This document shows, one piece after another, positions 45,901-58,759 of a stretch of DNA of 64,000 nucleotides. This DNA comes from Canna indica (taxonomy: Eukaryota; Streptophyta; Magnoliopsida; Zingiberales; Cannaceae). How positions within the stretch are numbered: the first letter of the stretch is position 1; each line of letters opens with the position of its first letter. The stretch spans positions 61,949,501-62,013,500 of the forward strand of contig CP136896.1 in the NCBI GenBank assembly GCA_034359265.1, given 5' to 3'. The notes under the pieces were generated by a model. That model was given only the letters and a program-made list of their open reading frames with translations, ran no database searches and had not been told where the DNA came from. Both the position numbers and the translations under genes were made by a program.

Positions 45901-48900
45901 TATTTATGTTTGATGCAAAATATTTATTGTTCACGGTGGGCATTTTTGCATGGAGATAGACTAGTTCCCTTCATTTTGACTTATTAATTATGACAATGGA
46001 AAGTGTAGCATATTTGTGAAAAAAAAATCCATTAGTAAATAACCATAATTTTTTAAATTATACATTGCAGGTATCTGAATTCATAATCTTATTTTATAGG
46101 AGCTACTTTAGATACCTAAACATTGAACGCGAAGAACCGAAGACCTGTGGACTTTTAGATGATAGGCTAGTTACCTATAGAAAATCTAGAGTGAATCTGT
46201 TTTTTCTAAGTTCAGTACTTTAGATGAATATGTTTTTAATTTTGTACCACACATGCCAGATTATACCAATGCCAATTCTATAATATACTTGTTCTATGGC
46301 CTGTTCTTGTGCTTAATTGAACTTTTGAGCACTCCCTATGGCATTATCAACAGTTTTTTTGCAGTACAGTAAATCAGGGATGATAACTCAAATCCTTCTA
46401 GCTGTGCCATTCCTGCTTTCCTTGAGCAATTAATCCTTCTGATAATATAAAGTTTGTTAAGAATATAAATGCATAAATTGGTTTCTTCCCTAACAGCTTA
46501 AGCTTTTGGGAAAGTTAGGTGCTGTTTGGTTAGCGAAAATTATTTTCTGGTTTGGTTTCAGGGAAACTGAAAACTTAGTTTCGAAAACTTGATTTGGTTT
46601 CTAGTTTTCAGTTGTCTGAAAACGTGTTTGGTTAATGAAAACAACATCAATTTTAGTTAGTTGAAACTAGTGAATATTTATTTGGTTATAAAAAATAATA
46701 TTAATTTTCCTTGAACATTTTTAGTAATAATTAAATGTTTAGTTAGTTTACAAAATTAAATATTTGCTAATATGGTTATAAAATATTTATATGATTTAAT
46801 TAATTAGGTTATTGGAAATTTAAGATTTTTTTGTTCAATTAGATATAAAAATTAATTAATAGTTATTATAAAATTTCAAAAAAAATAAGTCTAATGGTCT
46901 AAAATTAGTTTTGATTAAATTATAAATAGATCAACTTTAAGAAAATTGAGTTATTTAAAATTTGGGTTTGAGTCCATTAGATATAAATTGGTTTAATTAA
47001 TTTGTAAATTTGAGATAATAGTTTGAGTTGAAAATGATGCTTTTTATTTTTATTTTTAAAAATTAGATAAACTTTGATTTATTTTTATATTAATTAATTT
47101 TATAAGAAATATATTTATAATTACAAAGCTGCCACTGCATTTTGATAACGAAACCGACAGTCTCGAAACCACAAAAAACAACATTCTGGTGTTTTCATTT
47201 TTATTAAGAAAACTGGTTTCGATTCAGTTTCATGAAAACGCTGAACCAAATACATTTTCGTAAGTAGTTTTGATTTCAGTGAAACTGAAATCATGAAACA
47301 GACTTAGTTTCGCTAACCAAACAGACCCTTAGTCTCTCAATCAAATTTAATATGGTATGAGAGCAAAGTAGGTTTTGAGTTTGAATCCTCCTAGCTTTAG
47401 TATTTTTCTTTTAAAAAGTTCACTTAAATTAAGTAAATGTACGTGTTGGGCTTGGGTTAGTCTTCTCAAGGTTGCTAGTCCTCTTGTGAGGGGGATTGTT
47501 AAAAATAAAATGCATATATAGGTCTATTTCCCAATAGCTTAAGCTTTTGAGAAAGTTGATCATCCAATCAAATCTAACGAATTTAACGAAGTTAAAGTTT
47601 ACTTTATGTACGAGTTTGTAGAGATAACCGGTAAACACTGTCCAATTCAATACAATTTCACTGTTCATAATTCCAAAAGATTGTGAACTTTATAGATTGA
47701 ATTGTTATATGATATAATTTAAGAGCATCCTAGGGCACTTTTATTTGTTGTGTTGTCTTATTGGGTGTGTATTTTGATGTTTAATTTTTTAGGTCTCTAC
47801 TTGTTCAAAATGTGATGGTAATGGCAAGATCATTACTGATTTTTGTAAAAGTTGTAACGGAGAAGGAAAAGTACAAGCTAAGAAAAGTATAAAGGTAGAT
47901 ATTCCAGCTGGTGTTAATGATGGATTTACCATTCAAATCAAGGGAGAGGGAAGCTACGATAAGAAAAGGTATCTACTTATTGTAATGCTTATAAAGTTTT
48001 TGGTACCAACAGCATTTTTGGTTAAGTTATTATATTATGCTTCTGTTAAAGTTTGGAATGATTGTTTTGAATCAATACCCTTTCAGAATTACAAGCCAAA
48101 TATAAATAACTTTGGAAACTTGCTTAAAATGAATAAATAAGTTCACTTAATCTACTGCTAACTAATTTATGCTTTTACTACTGTTTTTAGAATGTCAAAA
48201 TGCTGCTTTCTATCATATGATGTATACTATAGATGTGAATAATTGGTTGTAAAATTTGCAAGGACTGCATGAGTAGAGGAAGATGACAAATAAGTGCATG
48301 ATTCCTTATATGAGGCAGCATTTTTATGCCTTTTTTATTATTGCTGATACTTAGCAACATCATTTTATATATGGTTATTTCGTATGATAGATCTTAATAC
48401 GAAGCAGAGGGGCGAGAATGTACTAGCTTAATATGTAAAATTAAATAGCACAAAGCTCTTAAGCTAGTTGGATTGCATGTTTTCTTCCTTATTTTCTTCA
48501 AGTCATATAAATTGTTTTCATTACTTGACTAACATGTTAGGAATCACATTTCTTTTTTCTTTTAGATACATGAATGCTCAATGCTCACATTCTTTATCCT
48601 TCTTTATTATTTCATTGTCCCAGCCACAAGTTTGTTGGTCTCTATATGTTCATGAAGTTCTGTCATGATTTTGTGTGAATAGATGTGTATATGCTGCCCG
48701 AAAAATTATATATATTCTTATTATTTGTGCATATTTTAGTCTCAAATGGCAAGCAAACTATCCACTCAAGGAATATTTGATTTCTGATCATTAGTATTTT
48801 GCAGAGGTATAGTTGGTGATGTTTATATATTCCTCCATGTCAATGAAAAACCAGGATTCCAAAGGGATGGCCTTAACTTGTGCTCAGAAGTCAGCATACA

Positions 48901-51900
48901 CTATACTGAAGCAATTTTGGGAACTGTGGTGAAGGTAAATATTCCTTTAATCTTCTGGAAGAAAATCTTGTGATAGCTCTCTTCTCCTGACTCTGCTTTC
49001 CTTAGTTATACATGTTAAAATGTTATAACTGAGATCCTATATTAGTAAGGGTCTGTTTGGTTTGTGAAACTAAGTCAGTTTTCATGGTTTGGGTTTCACT
49101 AAAACAAAAATTGCTTATGAAAACGTGTTTGCTTCGGTGTTTTCGTGAAACACGATCAGAATGAAAACGCCGAAAGGTTGTTTTATGTGATTTTGAGACT
49201 GTGTGACAAACTTGTAAGTTGTAACTATAAATAACTTTTTATAAAATCAATTAATTTATAGATAAATCAAACTATATTTAATTTATAAAAATAAAAACAA
49301 AAATCATCATTTTCATCTCAAACTATTATCTTAAATTGACAAATTAATTAAACCAAATTATATCTAATTGAACCAAACTTAATTTTTATAATAATTATAA
49401 TTTAATCTAAACTAATTTTAGGCCATTAAACATATTTTTTTAAAAAATATTATAATATTTATTAATTGATTTTATCTAATTGAACAAAAAAATCTTTACT
49501 TACCAATAACTTAATTAAATCTTACAAATATTTTACAACTATATTAGCGAACAATAATTTTGCAAACTAACTACAAATACATAATTAATATTTTATAAAT
49601 TTATAAAACTCTCTGGTTCATCTTTATAGTGGTTTAATTATAAAATAAAATTGATAATTATGCTGAGAAGCTAATAACATTGATCACTAGAGTTATTCAT
49701 TTTTTGAATTAATTAAATATTCAACTTTTTTTAAAATGGATACAAAAATTCATATTTTGATTTTCGGCAAATTTATCTTAATTGTTTGTAGTCCAAAATA
49801 GTGATTCCTCTTACTTTTATCAATATGCAACATTCTTCTATAATTATATTAAGTTTTATGAATTATTTCATATGAATTGGTTTACTATTTAATCAACATC
49901 ATATTACTACTAAAACTATTCAATGAAAATTAATATTATTTTCTATAACCAAATAAGTATTCATTGGTTTCAACCAACTTTACACACGTTTTCAGACAAC
50001 TGAAAATTAAATTTTCATTTTCACTTAAACCAAACGAGAAAATAATTTTCGCTAACCAAACGGCACCTAAAGCTTTGAAATTGGCATTTGGAATATTTTG
50101 GAATATTTTATCTTTGAAATTGGCATGATAAGTAGCATAGCTCTGTGCTAGAGTTACACCAGTCAATATAGAGTGTGTACCAGTCATGCTGTTTTTTCCT
50201 GCCCTTTACCATACTCTGTTGTTGTGCTTGCACCTAATTAACATATTGATAACTTCTCACTACCAGTATTTTAGTTTAATTATTGCTGCTTGATTTCAGT
50301 GGTATTGCAAGTGGTGTCCTGCAAATCATAAAAGCCTTTCCTTTGGAGCTCTGTTATCCACTTGAATTGTGCATGTAGCTCCTAAAATTTAACGTTCCAG
50401 TGTGTGCTATATGAATATTGCATGACCATAAGAAGGAGAAACTGTTTGAAATCACTTGTTTGTCAAATAAATGAATTAATTGTTAAGAAGGTAATTCACA
50501 TCTAGAAGAGTTAAGAAGAGTGGATTATTCTGGAACTGATCTAGAAATGGACTCAACTGATTCAGCTCAACTGCTAGCAACAAATTGATCGTGCAATTCA
50601 GTATAGTGTAGTGTTTTTTCATACCTCTCTTGTATTCTTTATCTTTCCACTTTCAAGCTTTCCTAAGTAAAGTTCTATTCTGACTTCTGAGAGCATCTCT
50701 TCATCACCTGTGTGTATCTACTCTTCTTGTGTGTCTCTGTCAGTTCTCTTCTGGACAACATTAATCAGTTAGTTTTTCAAGCAATTGGAGTAGCTCCATG
50801 GCTGTATTTTTTTAGAATAATTGAGGTGATTGCAACTTAGGCAATCACCTTGTTCAAATATTCATGCACAATATTTACAAATCTGCAGATTCAGACAGCA
50901 GGGGGAATCAACTTAAGGCCAAAATTGTTACTTTTTTACTTTCCGAGTCTTGTTATTTCAGTAACAGGACTACAACTGCAGATGAAAAAAATTGGATTTT
51001 GTTGTTAAGCATGATTGCAACATTTTGTTTTCCAGTGAAGGTTGACAAGGTAAGTTTTTGGCACATGTAGTTCCTTTCTAGTTGTTGACACGACTCAATG
51101 AAATATTTGTGCATCAATAGTTTCAGATTTGATAGATGATTTATCCTCAATTATTTATCTATTGATCATCAATTTCTGTTTACAATTGAGTTGAGAGCTA
51201 AACTGTTTTATCAGGTTGAGACAGTGGAAGGATTCAGAGATCTTGAAATTCCTTCTGGTACCCAACCTGGTGAAACATTGAAGTTGACTAACATGGGAGT
51301 TCCAAAACTTAGGAGACCTTCAGTTAGAGGTGATCATCATTTTGTTGTAAGGGTAGAGATCCCCAAAAATATCAGGTTCAGATCTCTTTTGACATCTGCT
51401 TCTTCTATCAAGTGATTTTCCTAGTCTTTTTAGTGAATCAGGATAATCTCACTCTACCTGTTTTCCATTTATATGAACCCTACTGGAATGTGTAGAATCA
51501 TGATCATCTAGAGGTTGTGTTGGTTTTTCATGTTTATCTTTGGATAAAGCATTTTGCAGAAGGATGCAATATATTACTGGTAGGCTTATAGTAAACTAGT
51601 ATCATACTATCATTCTAATTGTTGCAGTGAGGAAGAGCAAAAACTAGTTGAAAAGTTGGCATCTTTCAGGGCTACAAAGGGTAGTTCGCGTGGATCAAAA
51701 GGTATTTAATTCTTCTAACAGAAAAGGTTTACATAAGATATTTTTCTGATTATTCATTTCTGTTATGCGTTGGATATGTTTTGTTAGGGATGCATCAAGA
51801 GAATATGCACAAGTATTTCAGAAAGAGGAAAACTCATGCTTCGAAGAACAGGACTTCACTTTGGAGTTATATGAGGAACTTGTTTGGGTATGTCAATACT

Positions 51901-53294
51901 TGATAGTATCTGAAATTATATGATCACCATTTCCTCTGAAGATAAGTGTTAAGAAATTTGTGTTTCCTCAGCAACTCTTTATTTGATTATTATTTTTAGA
52001 CAACATCAGCTTAAACTGCAATGCTATTTCTTAACATCTTAGGAGGTGAAATTTCTGAATTTCCTGCAATGGGACTATAAATATGTCATGTAATCAGGAT
52101 AGATAGCCGGTGATATTTGTACCTTTGAACTCATGCACACTGTAATCTCTCCCGTAGGTTTTGTTCACAAACCTTCTTCATCATAATGGGCTAGGTGGAA
52201 TCCTACGCCTACATAATCAGCATAATCTTAAGTGGTCTTTTGTTAATCTTCAGGAATTTAAAGTGGTAGTTTTGAACTTTTGATGGATAGAGGCATGAGT
52301 TCTGCAACTGGTACAGTGAGGCTAGTTGTGCCTGACTCAAGGCAGGATTGGTCATGGTTGAGTTTAGCATTATGAGATATTTTTCTGGTCAGTGAAGAGT
52401 AGAGGGCATGGGCCTTTGACATTTTGGGGCATTAACTGCTCAAATTTTAGGTGATAAGATTGTATACTAGTGGGTGTGCTTAGATCCTAAGATTCTTAGG
52501 ACAACTCCTATAGTGGATATTGAAATATCGAAGGGATAGTGGAGCAGTTTGCCCCAGCATCCATCCATAAATGATTATATTGAATTGGCCATAGTAGTAT
52601 ATCTTTTTGTTGCAGGTTGATGCCCCTATATATATTTTGGAGATGAGTGAGCTCATTAAATTATCAAAGACGGTAAAACTGTAAAATCTTTAGTATGTGT
52701 TTATTTTTTAATAGAAGAATAAGATTCTGTAGCTTTTAGTACTAATTCCATATAGAAATGCATGAAGTAAATTAAACTTGAATACCACCTATGAAGAAAC
52801 CTTGCTTATACTTGACAAGGGATGGAGTTTAGCCTGATACCAGATGTTGCGGAATTTAATCTGACATGAACAGTCAGTAGTACGCAAAAAGTCTTATGCA
52901 GTGTGATAGAAATGGATCTGGCAAGTTGCAATGCTAGCCTTTCCTCTCTATCAGCTTAAGTATGGCTTGTGTTTAAAGTTTCAAACGTGCTTGTATTATT
53001 CTTTTACTTATGATAACCCCCCTCTATTGCAGAGCAAACCAATCTGGAACGAGGTTTGCATCCATCAGCCTGCAAGCACCAGCGCCAGCAAATATACCTC
53101 ATGACAGAGTTTATCCCAGATTCCTAATTTCTTTTATGGGAGTTCTTACTGTGACATGCATCTTATCCATGATACACCAAATTGGTCACATATTTCCACA
53201 AAAGAAAATTTTGACTTGGAACAGAACGAGACGAGTTATAAGAGCTTTCGGTATTATTCATCAAACCAATATTGGGATGGCAGATTTTTGGTGA
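42963..53294 (+). CDS. plastid-type type I DnaJ (HSP40) chaperone
   Basis: Eleven exons: 42963-43259, 43621-43689, 44055-44147, 44318-44442, 45564-45759, 47793-47968, 48805-48934, 51215-51375, 51628-51701, 51788-51887, 53033-53294. All borders are GT-AG and phases agree, giving 560 residues. Residues 1 to about 70 are Ser/Arg/Pro-rich and acid-poor, like a transit peptide. The J domain (about 73-138) has HPD at 101-103, so it should stimulate an Hsp70 ATPase. Four zinc motifs follow: CDKCNGTG (221-228), CKECGGRG (238-245), CSKCDGNG (264-271), CKSCNGEG (278-285). The substrate-binding region runs to about 430. The last exon has a hydrophobic segment (504-522, [19 protein letters not shown]) that may anchor it in a membrane. 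The G/F region is short. Introns 4, 5 and 7 hold transposons. Plastid location is inferred from the N-terminus and relatives. Confidence 0.9.
44917..45359. mobile_element. hAT-like MITE in intron 4 of DnaJ copy 2
   Basis: 443 bp, termini CATGGTTTTAAATACCG and CGGTATTTTAAACCATG, perfect inverted match. TSD CATGCGAG is exact (44909-44916, 45360-45367). Interior rich in GGTACCG-type words. Same insertion as 21697 in copy 1. Confidence 0.88.
46455..47588 (+). mobile_element. TRIM retroelement in intron 5 of DnaJ
   Basis: Direct terminal repeats start TGTTAAGAATATAAATGC (46455) and TGTTAAAAATAAAATGC (47497); both include ACAGCTTAAGCTTTTG-like sequence. After the left repeat comes TGGTATGAGAGC (near-perfect initiator-Met primer-binding site, about 47350), and GTGAGGGGGA, a polypurine tract, precedes the right repeat. 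TSD AAGTT at 46450-46454 and 47589-47593. Without the nested Harbinger element (46518-47328) it is about 320 bp with no coding capacity. Confidence 0.75.
46518..47328 (-). mobile_element. PIF/Harbinger element, copy 2, nested in TRIM
   Basis: Termini GGTGCTGTTTGGTTAGCG and CGCTAACCAAACAGACCC; TSD TTA exact (46515-46517, 47329-47331). 811 bp, no transposase. Orientation is opposite to copies 1 and 3. It splits the left LTR of the TRIM. Confidence 0.9.
49049..50067 (+). mobile_element. PIF/Harbinger element, copy 3, in DnaJ intron 7
   Basis: Termini GGGTCTGTTTGGTTTG and CGCTAACCAAACGGCACC; TSD TAA exact (49046-49048, 50068-50070). 1019 bp, about 200 bases longer inside than copies 1 and 2, no transposase frame. 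The remainder of intron 7 (50068-51214) holds nothing I recognise. Confidence 0.9.
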
Positions 53295-53827
53295 CAACCA
53301 AGATCATCCTTTCCAAACTATGTATTAATTCTTTGCTCTTGGGAAATTTGATGTGTAGTTTTTCCCCAGTTGAGAGAACCTGATGGTCGAGGAACGTCAA
53401 AATGAATGTCTTATGGGAGGAGATGAGCAAATTTGGTGAAAATCATCCAAATGAGATTGAAAATTTTGCTACTCCTTGCATTTCCTGGGCTTGTTCAATT
53501 ATGTTCTAATATCCAGTTATAGCATTGCTTCATAATTTAAATACATTGTCGAATATCTTTTTCCACTGTTTTGGACAGTAAATGAGGCCTTGTAGGATGT
53601 TAGATGATACTCGCAGATGCTTTAGGGTTTATCTGTTTGTGATTGTTATTGTTCTTATGTCGATGTTCCTTTCAAGTCACAGGGGAGAGATAACTACGCT
53701 AAATACACCAACAAGAGATGCCCAAGCTAACAAGCTAAGTCCATCTCTACTATGGGTTTTCTTGCTAGGAAAGAAAAGAATAAAACGGCAGAATTCCTCG
53801 TGGGTTTGTTAACATGATATGATAGTC
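53295..53827 (+). other. 3' flank/UTR of DnaJ
   Basis: No ORF of note. Probably contains the 3' UTR; candidate polyadenylation signals cannot be singled out. Ends at the gypsy TSD. Confidence 0.4.
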
Positions 53828-54258
53828 TGTCACGAGTCAAGCGGCTGAGGAAGCGTCGGAAGTCAATGATGAGATGACGCGCGACCCAACGGCGATTGTG
53901 GATGACATGGCAATGCCACGTAATGGAGCGAGACGGGTGCGGAAAAGACCGCAACACTTAGAGGAATACGTGATGTAATTACTTGTAATCATCGAGTATA
54001 AATAGAGGGGAAGGAATAAATAAAAGGACACTTGTGCAGTTGCTTAATATCATCTCTCTTAATCTCTCTCTGTTTCATTTCTCTCTCTCTCCCTCTCTCG
54101 TTATTCTGTTACTATCGAACTCACATTGGGATCATCGACGTCTACGATCCAGATTTGGAGAGGAACTCCTGAGGCGTCGAAGGATCGATCCGATCGGGGT
54201 TCTGTAAGGTCGACGCCAACACCTTGATTCAACCGATCGGGGTGTGCGAGGCCTTACA
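53828..54258 (+). repeat. 5' LTR of gypsy element
   Basis: 431 bp, TGTCACGAGTC...GGCCTTACA. By hand alignment it differs from the 3' LTR by about ten substitutions, all transitions, and two small indels. Confidence 0.95.
53997..54005 (+). promoter_or_regulatory. TATA box in gypsy 5' LTR
   Basis: TATAAATAG in context CGAGTATAAATAGAGGGG, conserved in the 3' LTR near 58879. A CT-rich stretch follows. Confidence 0.6.
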
Positions 54259-54310
54259 TTGGTGCTTTCATTGCTACTCCGATCTACCGATCTATTACCT
54301 TGCTTCGACT

Positions 54311-57300
54311 ATGGAAACAAGATCACAAGGAATGGCGGAATCGATCAAGCAATTACAAGAAATGAGTATGAAACATGATCAAATACTCGGTTCAATTCAA
54401 GCCAATCTGGAAGGACAGCAACATGCTATGGAGGCGCTACAGAAGATTCTCCAACAGGTATCATCTCAGATTGCTCTATTAAATACACAGACGGTTCAAA
54501 TATCAAAGTTGAAAGGAGAAGCAGGTGGATCAAATGGATCCCAGAGCAATCAGTTTGGCCGAGGCAGATTTAATTCGTGCCAGGATACGGGTGATGAGGA
54601 TGAATTCTCGTTTCCTCCAAAACCACCGCAAGTGGAGTTGCCACTCTTCAATGGATCAGATGTTGAAGAGTGGATTGCTTCAGCGGAGGATTTTTTTTAT
54701 TTCTACTCGACCGATGACCAGCATCGGGTAACAATGGCGTCACTTAGAATGGAAGGGTTGGCGAAAAGATTGTTTCGGTGGATGCAGTGGCGGAAATAGC
54801 TAGCTGGGTGGAATCACCTAGTGGATGCGATCCGGCGGCGCTTTGAGCCAACAGATCTGGAGCCACCGGAAGGACAACTCACGAAATTAATACAAACTAC
54901 GAACGTGGAGGAATACGAGGGGCGATTCGAGGAGTTAGCGTTAAGAACGACTAACCTGCCGGAATCCTTTTTGGTTAGCTGCTTCGTCTCGGGATTAAGG
55001 ACGGACATTAAGACAGAAGTACTTACGTAGCAGCCTAACTCCATGCATGAAGCAGTAGTAATGGCGAAGCGATTTGAGGAAAAAATAAATGCCACCAAAC
55101 GGTTCTTGACGCCATGGATGGGGAATAAAAAATTGGCATTACTGCCTACGCCGACTGGAGGTCAGCGGCACAGTTCTATTCCTACTGAGAGTGGAAAGAT
55201 AAATGGTTCCACATCATTGTTTAATAAACCAAACGGTTCGTTAATAGCAGTAAACCCACGAGTTCCTCCCCGTCGTCTCACATCAGCTGAAGCACAGAAA
55301 CGTCGCGAATAGGGGTTGTGTTACTATTACGATGAAAAGTATTCGTGGGGACACAAGTGCAAGTCACCCCAACTCTTTATGTTAGATGATGGGCCATTGA
55401 AGGAAGAAGAAGAGGGTGAACATGACCTCCAGCAGAGTACGGGTGAGGATGAATCATTAGAGTCTACATTGATATCTTTTAATGCGATGTCCGGTGGTTT
55501 TTCTCCGATGACTTTGCGGTTCCAAGGGACAATCGAAGGGAAGACAGTGCAGGTGTTACTGGATGGGGGGAGCACTCATAACTTTGTGCAAACCCGGGTG
55601 GCAAAATTTCTCGGAGTGCCAATTGAAGAAACTCCTTCATTTGGTGTGATGGTGGGTAGCGGGGCGCGTATAAAAAATGAAGGAATCATCTGCAACCTCA
55701 GCATTGGTATTCAGAACACCACCATTGCGACAGACTTTTATGTGTTACCAATTAAAGGGTCGGACGTTGTTCTGGGCGTTGCATGGATGGCGATGCTAGG
55801 TCTAGTAGTGATGGACTTTGCCAACCAGCTATTTGAGTTCCATTTCAATGGACAGAAGCGCTCGTGGAAAGGCATAAGTGGTTTGCACCCCAAGCAGATT
55901 GAGTGTCAATCACTGCGTCGATTGTGTCACACGCAGTCCATGGCTGAGTTGTATCAGCTAGAACTCATAGAGGAACTGCAACCTTCGGCAACCTGTTACT
56001 TTAAAGAACTGTAACTCTTATTAAATTAGTTTCCTGAAGTATTTGAACCTGTGCAAGGGCTGCCTCCGAAACGAGTAACTGATCACCACATCTTCTTGCC
56101 GACAGTCCATCCTCCGGTCAATGTAAGACCCTACAGGTATCCACACTTCCAGAAAGAGGAGATTGAGAGGTAAGTGAAGACGATGTTGTAGGAGGGCTTA
56201 ATTCAGCCAAGTACAAGTGCATTTTCTTCGCCAGTTCTGTTGGTCAAGAAGAAGGACGGGACATGGAGGTTCTGTATCGACTACCGGGCGTTGAATTCAG
56301 CTACCATCAAGGATCGGTTCCCCATCCCGACAGTTGACGAGTTGTTTGACGAGCTGGGCGGGGTGGCTATTTTCTCAAAACTTGATCTTTTAGCGGGCTA
56401 CCATCAGATAAGAGTGCACGTGGATGATGTCCCGAAGACAGCGTTCCGGACGCGTGAAGGCCACTACGAATTTTTCGTGATGCCATTTGGCCTCACCAAT
56501 GCTCCGTCGACATTCCAAGCCACCATGAATGGTATATTTCGACCGTTCCTTCGTAAATTCTTACTTGTATTTTTTGATGATCTGTTGGTGTATAGCCGCA
56601 ACCTGGCGGAGCATGTTGACCATCTGAAAAGGGTACTTGAAACTTTAAGGGACAACCAATTGGTTGCCAAGAGATCAAAGTGTACATTTGGATGTACAAC
56701 AGTTGAATACCTGGGTCATCTGATTTCAGTTGAAGGACTGGGGGTGGATTCGACGAAAATTGAAGCAATTCAGGCATGGCCACCACCCAAATCAGTGAAG
56801 GCTTTACGAGGCTTCTTGGGCCTTGCCGGCTACTATCGCCGGTTCATTCGTGGATTTGCTCAAAAGGCGGCTCCTTTGACCGATTTATTGAAGAAAGACG
56901 CATTCTGCTGGACGAAGGATGCAGAAGCTTCTTTTAATATGTTGAAGGAAGCACTGAGCAGTGCTCCAGTTTTGGCGCTTCCCGATTTCAATAAGATGTT
57001 CATATTGGAGACAGATGCGTCGGGAGTGGGTATTGGCGCCGTCTTGGCGCAGGATCGTCGGCCTGTGGCTTACTTCAGCCAAAAACTATCCGGCCGCATG
57101 CAAGCAGCACCAGTATACCAGCGGGAAATGTATGCAATTATTCAAGCAGTAAGGAGATGGCGCCAGTACCTGCTGGACCAGAAATTTCTAATCATCACTG
57201 ATCAGTGCTCATTAAAGGAATTGAAAAGCCAGGTGATTTAAATGCCGGAGCAGCAAAAATGGCTGGTAAAGCTGTTAGGATACGACTTTGATATCCAATA

Positions 57301-58759
57301 CAGATCGGGACGCTTGAATGCAGCTGCGGATGCATTGTCCAAAGAACCATTAGTGTCCATGATGGCTCTGTCGCAACCAATTTGTGGTATTCTAAACGAA
57401 ATCAGGCGGCTAAATCGAGAGCATGAAGAGCTCCAGCAACTACATAAGAAGGTGATGGAACATGGACAAGAAGGGTACGAGGTACGGGATGGTATTCTTC
57501 TTTTCCATGGCAAAATTTTCATTCCTGACGACCACACTTTGAAATCAATCCTCTTGCGTGAGTTCTACTGCTCGCCGATAGGAGGACATGCGGGCATGCA
57601 TCGCACTTATCGGCGACTGGCAGATAACTTTTATTGGACTGCAATGAGAAGAGATGTTAATCAATACGTAGAAGGTTGTCAAATTTGCCAACGTATAAAG
57701 ACTGAACAAATGTTACCGGCAAGGTTATTACAACCATTACCCGTTCCAGAGGAGGTATTTGAAGATCTCAGCATGGACTTCATTACGGGACTTCCCCCCT
57801 CGAACGGCAAGACGACGATACTAGTGGTGATGGATAGACTCACCAAATACGCTCATTTTTTCGCCATGCCGTGTCATTATTCCACTGAGAAGGTCACCGA
57901 AGTGTTTTTAAATGGAATCGTCAAGCTTCACAGCATACCACGATGAATTATAAGTGACCGAAATAGCCATTTTTTGAGTCAATTGTGGAAGGAACTATTC
58001 TGCATGCAAGGAATAGAGCTGGGATTCAGCTCTTCATACCATCCGCAGACGGATGGACAAATTACTGAAGTGATGAACAGATGCCTCGAGATGTACCTGC
58101 GTTGCTTTACGTCGGAGGAGTCGAAGAAATGGGAGAATTTCCTCACCTGGGCCGAGTACTGGTACAACACGTCATACCAGACGTCGGCAGGGATGACACC
58201 ATTTAAGGCATTGTATGGCCGTGACCATCCCCAGTTGATCAAATACAGTGGAGGCGCGAGAGATTCATTGGTCAATCAGAATTTGGAAACAAGAGATCAA
58301 ATATTAAAACAATTGAAATGCAATCTATCGAAAGCTCAAGAACACATGAAGCTACAGGTGAATTCGAAAAGGAGGGACGTGGAGTTTAAGGTGGGCGACT
58401 GGGTTTTTGTAAAATTGAAGCCATATCGACAGCTCTCTCTCCGACTCCAGCGAAACCAAAAACTGAGTCCGCGTTACTTCGGATCGTTTCAAATCGTTCA
58501 GCGGGTGGGGCAGGTTGCTTACAAACTCAGTTTGCTCGAGTCATCGCGGATACACCCGGTGTTCCACATTTCGGTGCTCAAATTGTGCAAAGGTCGACTA
58601 GATGTGCAGGAGACACCGTTGTCGTTAATAGACGACGACGAGATATCATATCAGGATGCAGGGAGTAAAGATAACCTCGTGGATGAGGTTCTGGTCCACC
58701 GGGGGGTAATGTCACGAGTCGAGCGGCTGAGGAAGCGTCGGAAGTCAATGATGAGATGA
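54311..58759 (+). pseudogene. gypsy gag-pol polyprotein, many stops
   Basis: ATG 54311 (METRSQGMAESIKQLQEM). Gag to about 55310 with a zinc-knuckle relic CYYYDEKYSWGHKC (second cysteine replaced by tyrosine). Protease VLLDGGSTHNFVQTRV near 55560. RT with [39 protein letters not shown] and catalytic FFDDLLVYS (about 56570). RNase [19 protein letters not shown] near 57000. Integrase with HHCC zinc region (HAGMHRTYRRL, CQICQRI), DFITGLPPSNGKTT and HPQTDGQITEVMN. In-frame stops occur near 54797, 55028, 55311, 56012, 56173, 56188, 57239 and 57944. The frame runs about 50 bases into the 3' LTR and the C-terminus lacks a full chromodomain. Confidence 0.93.
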
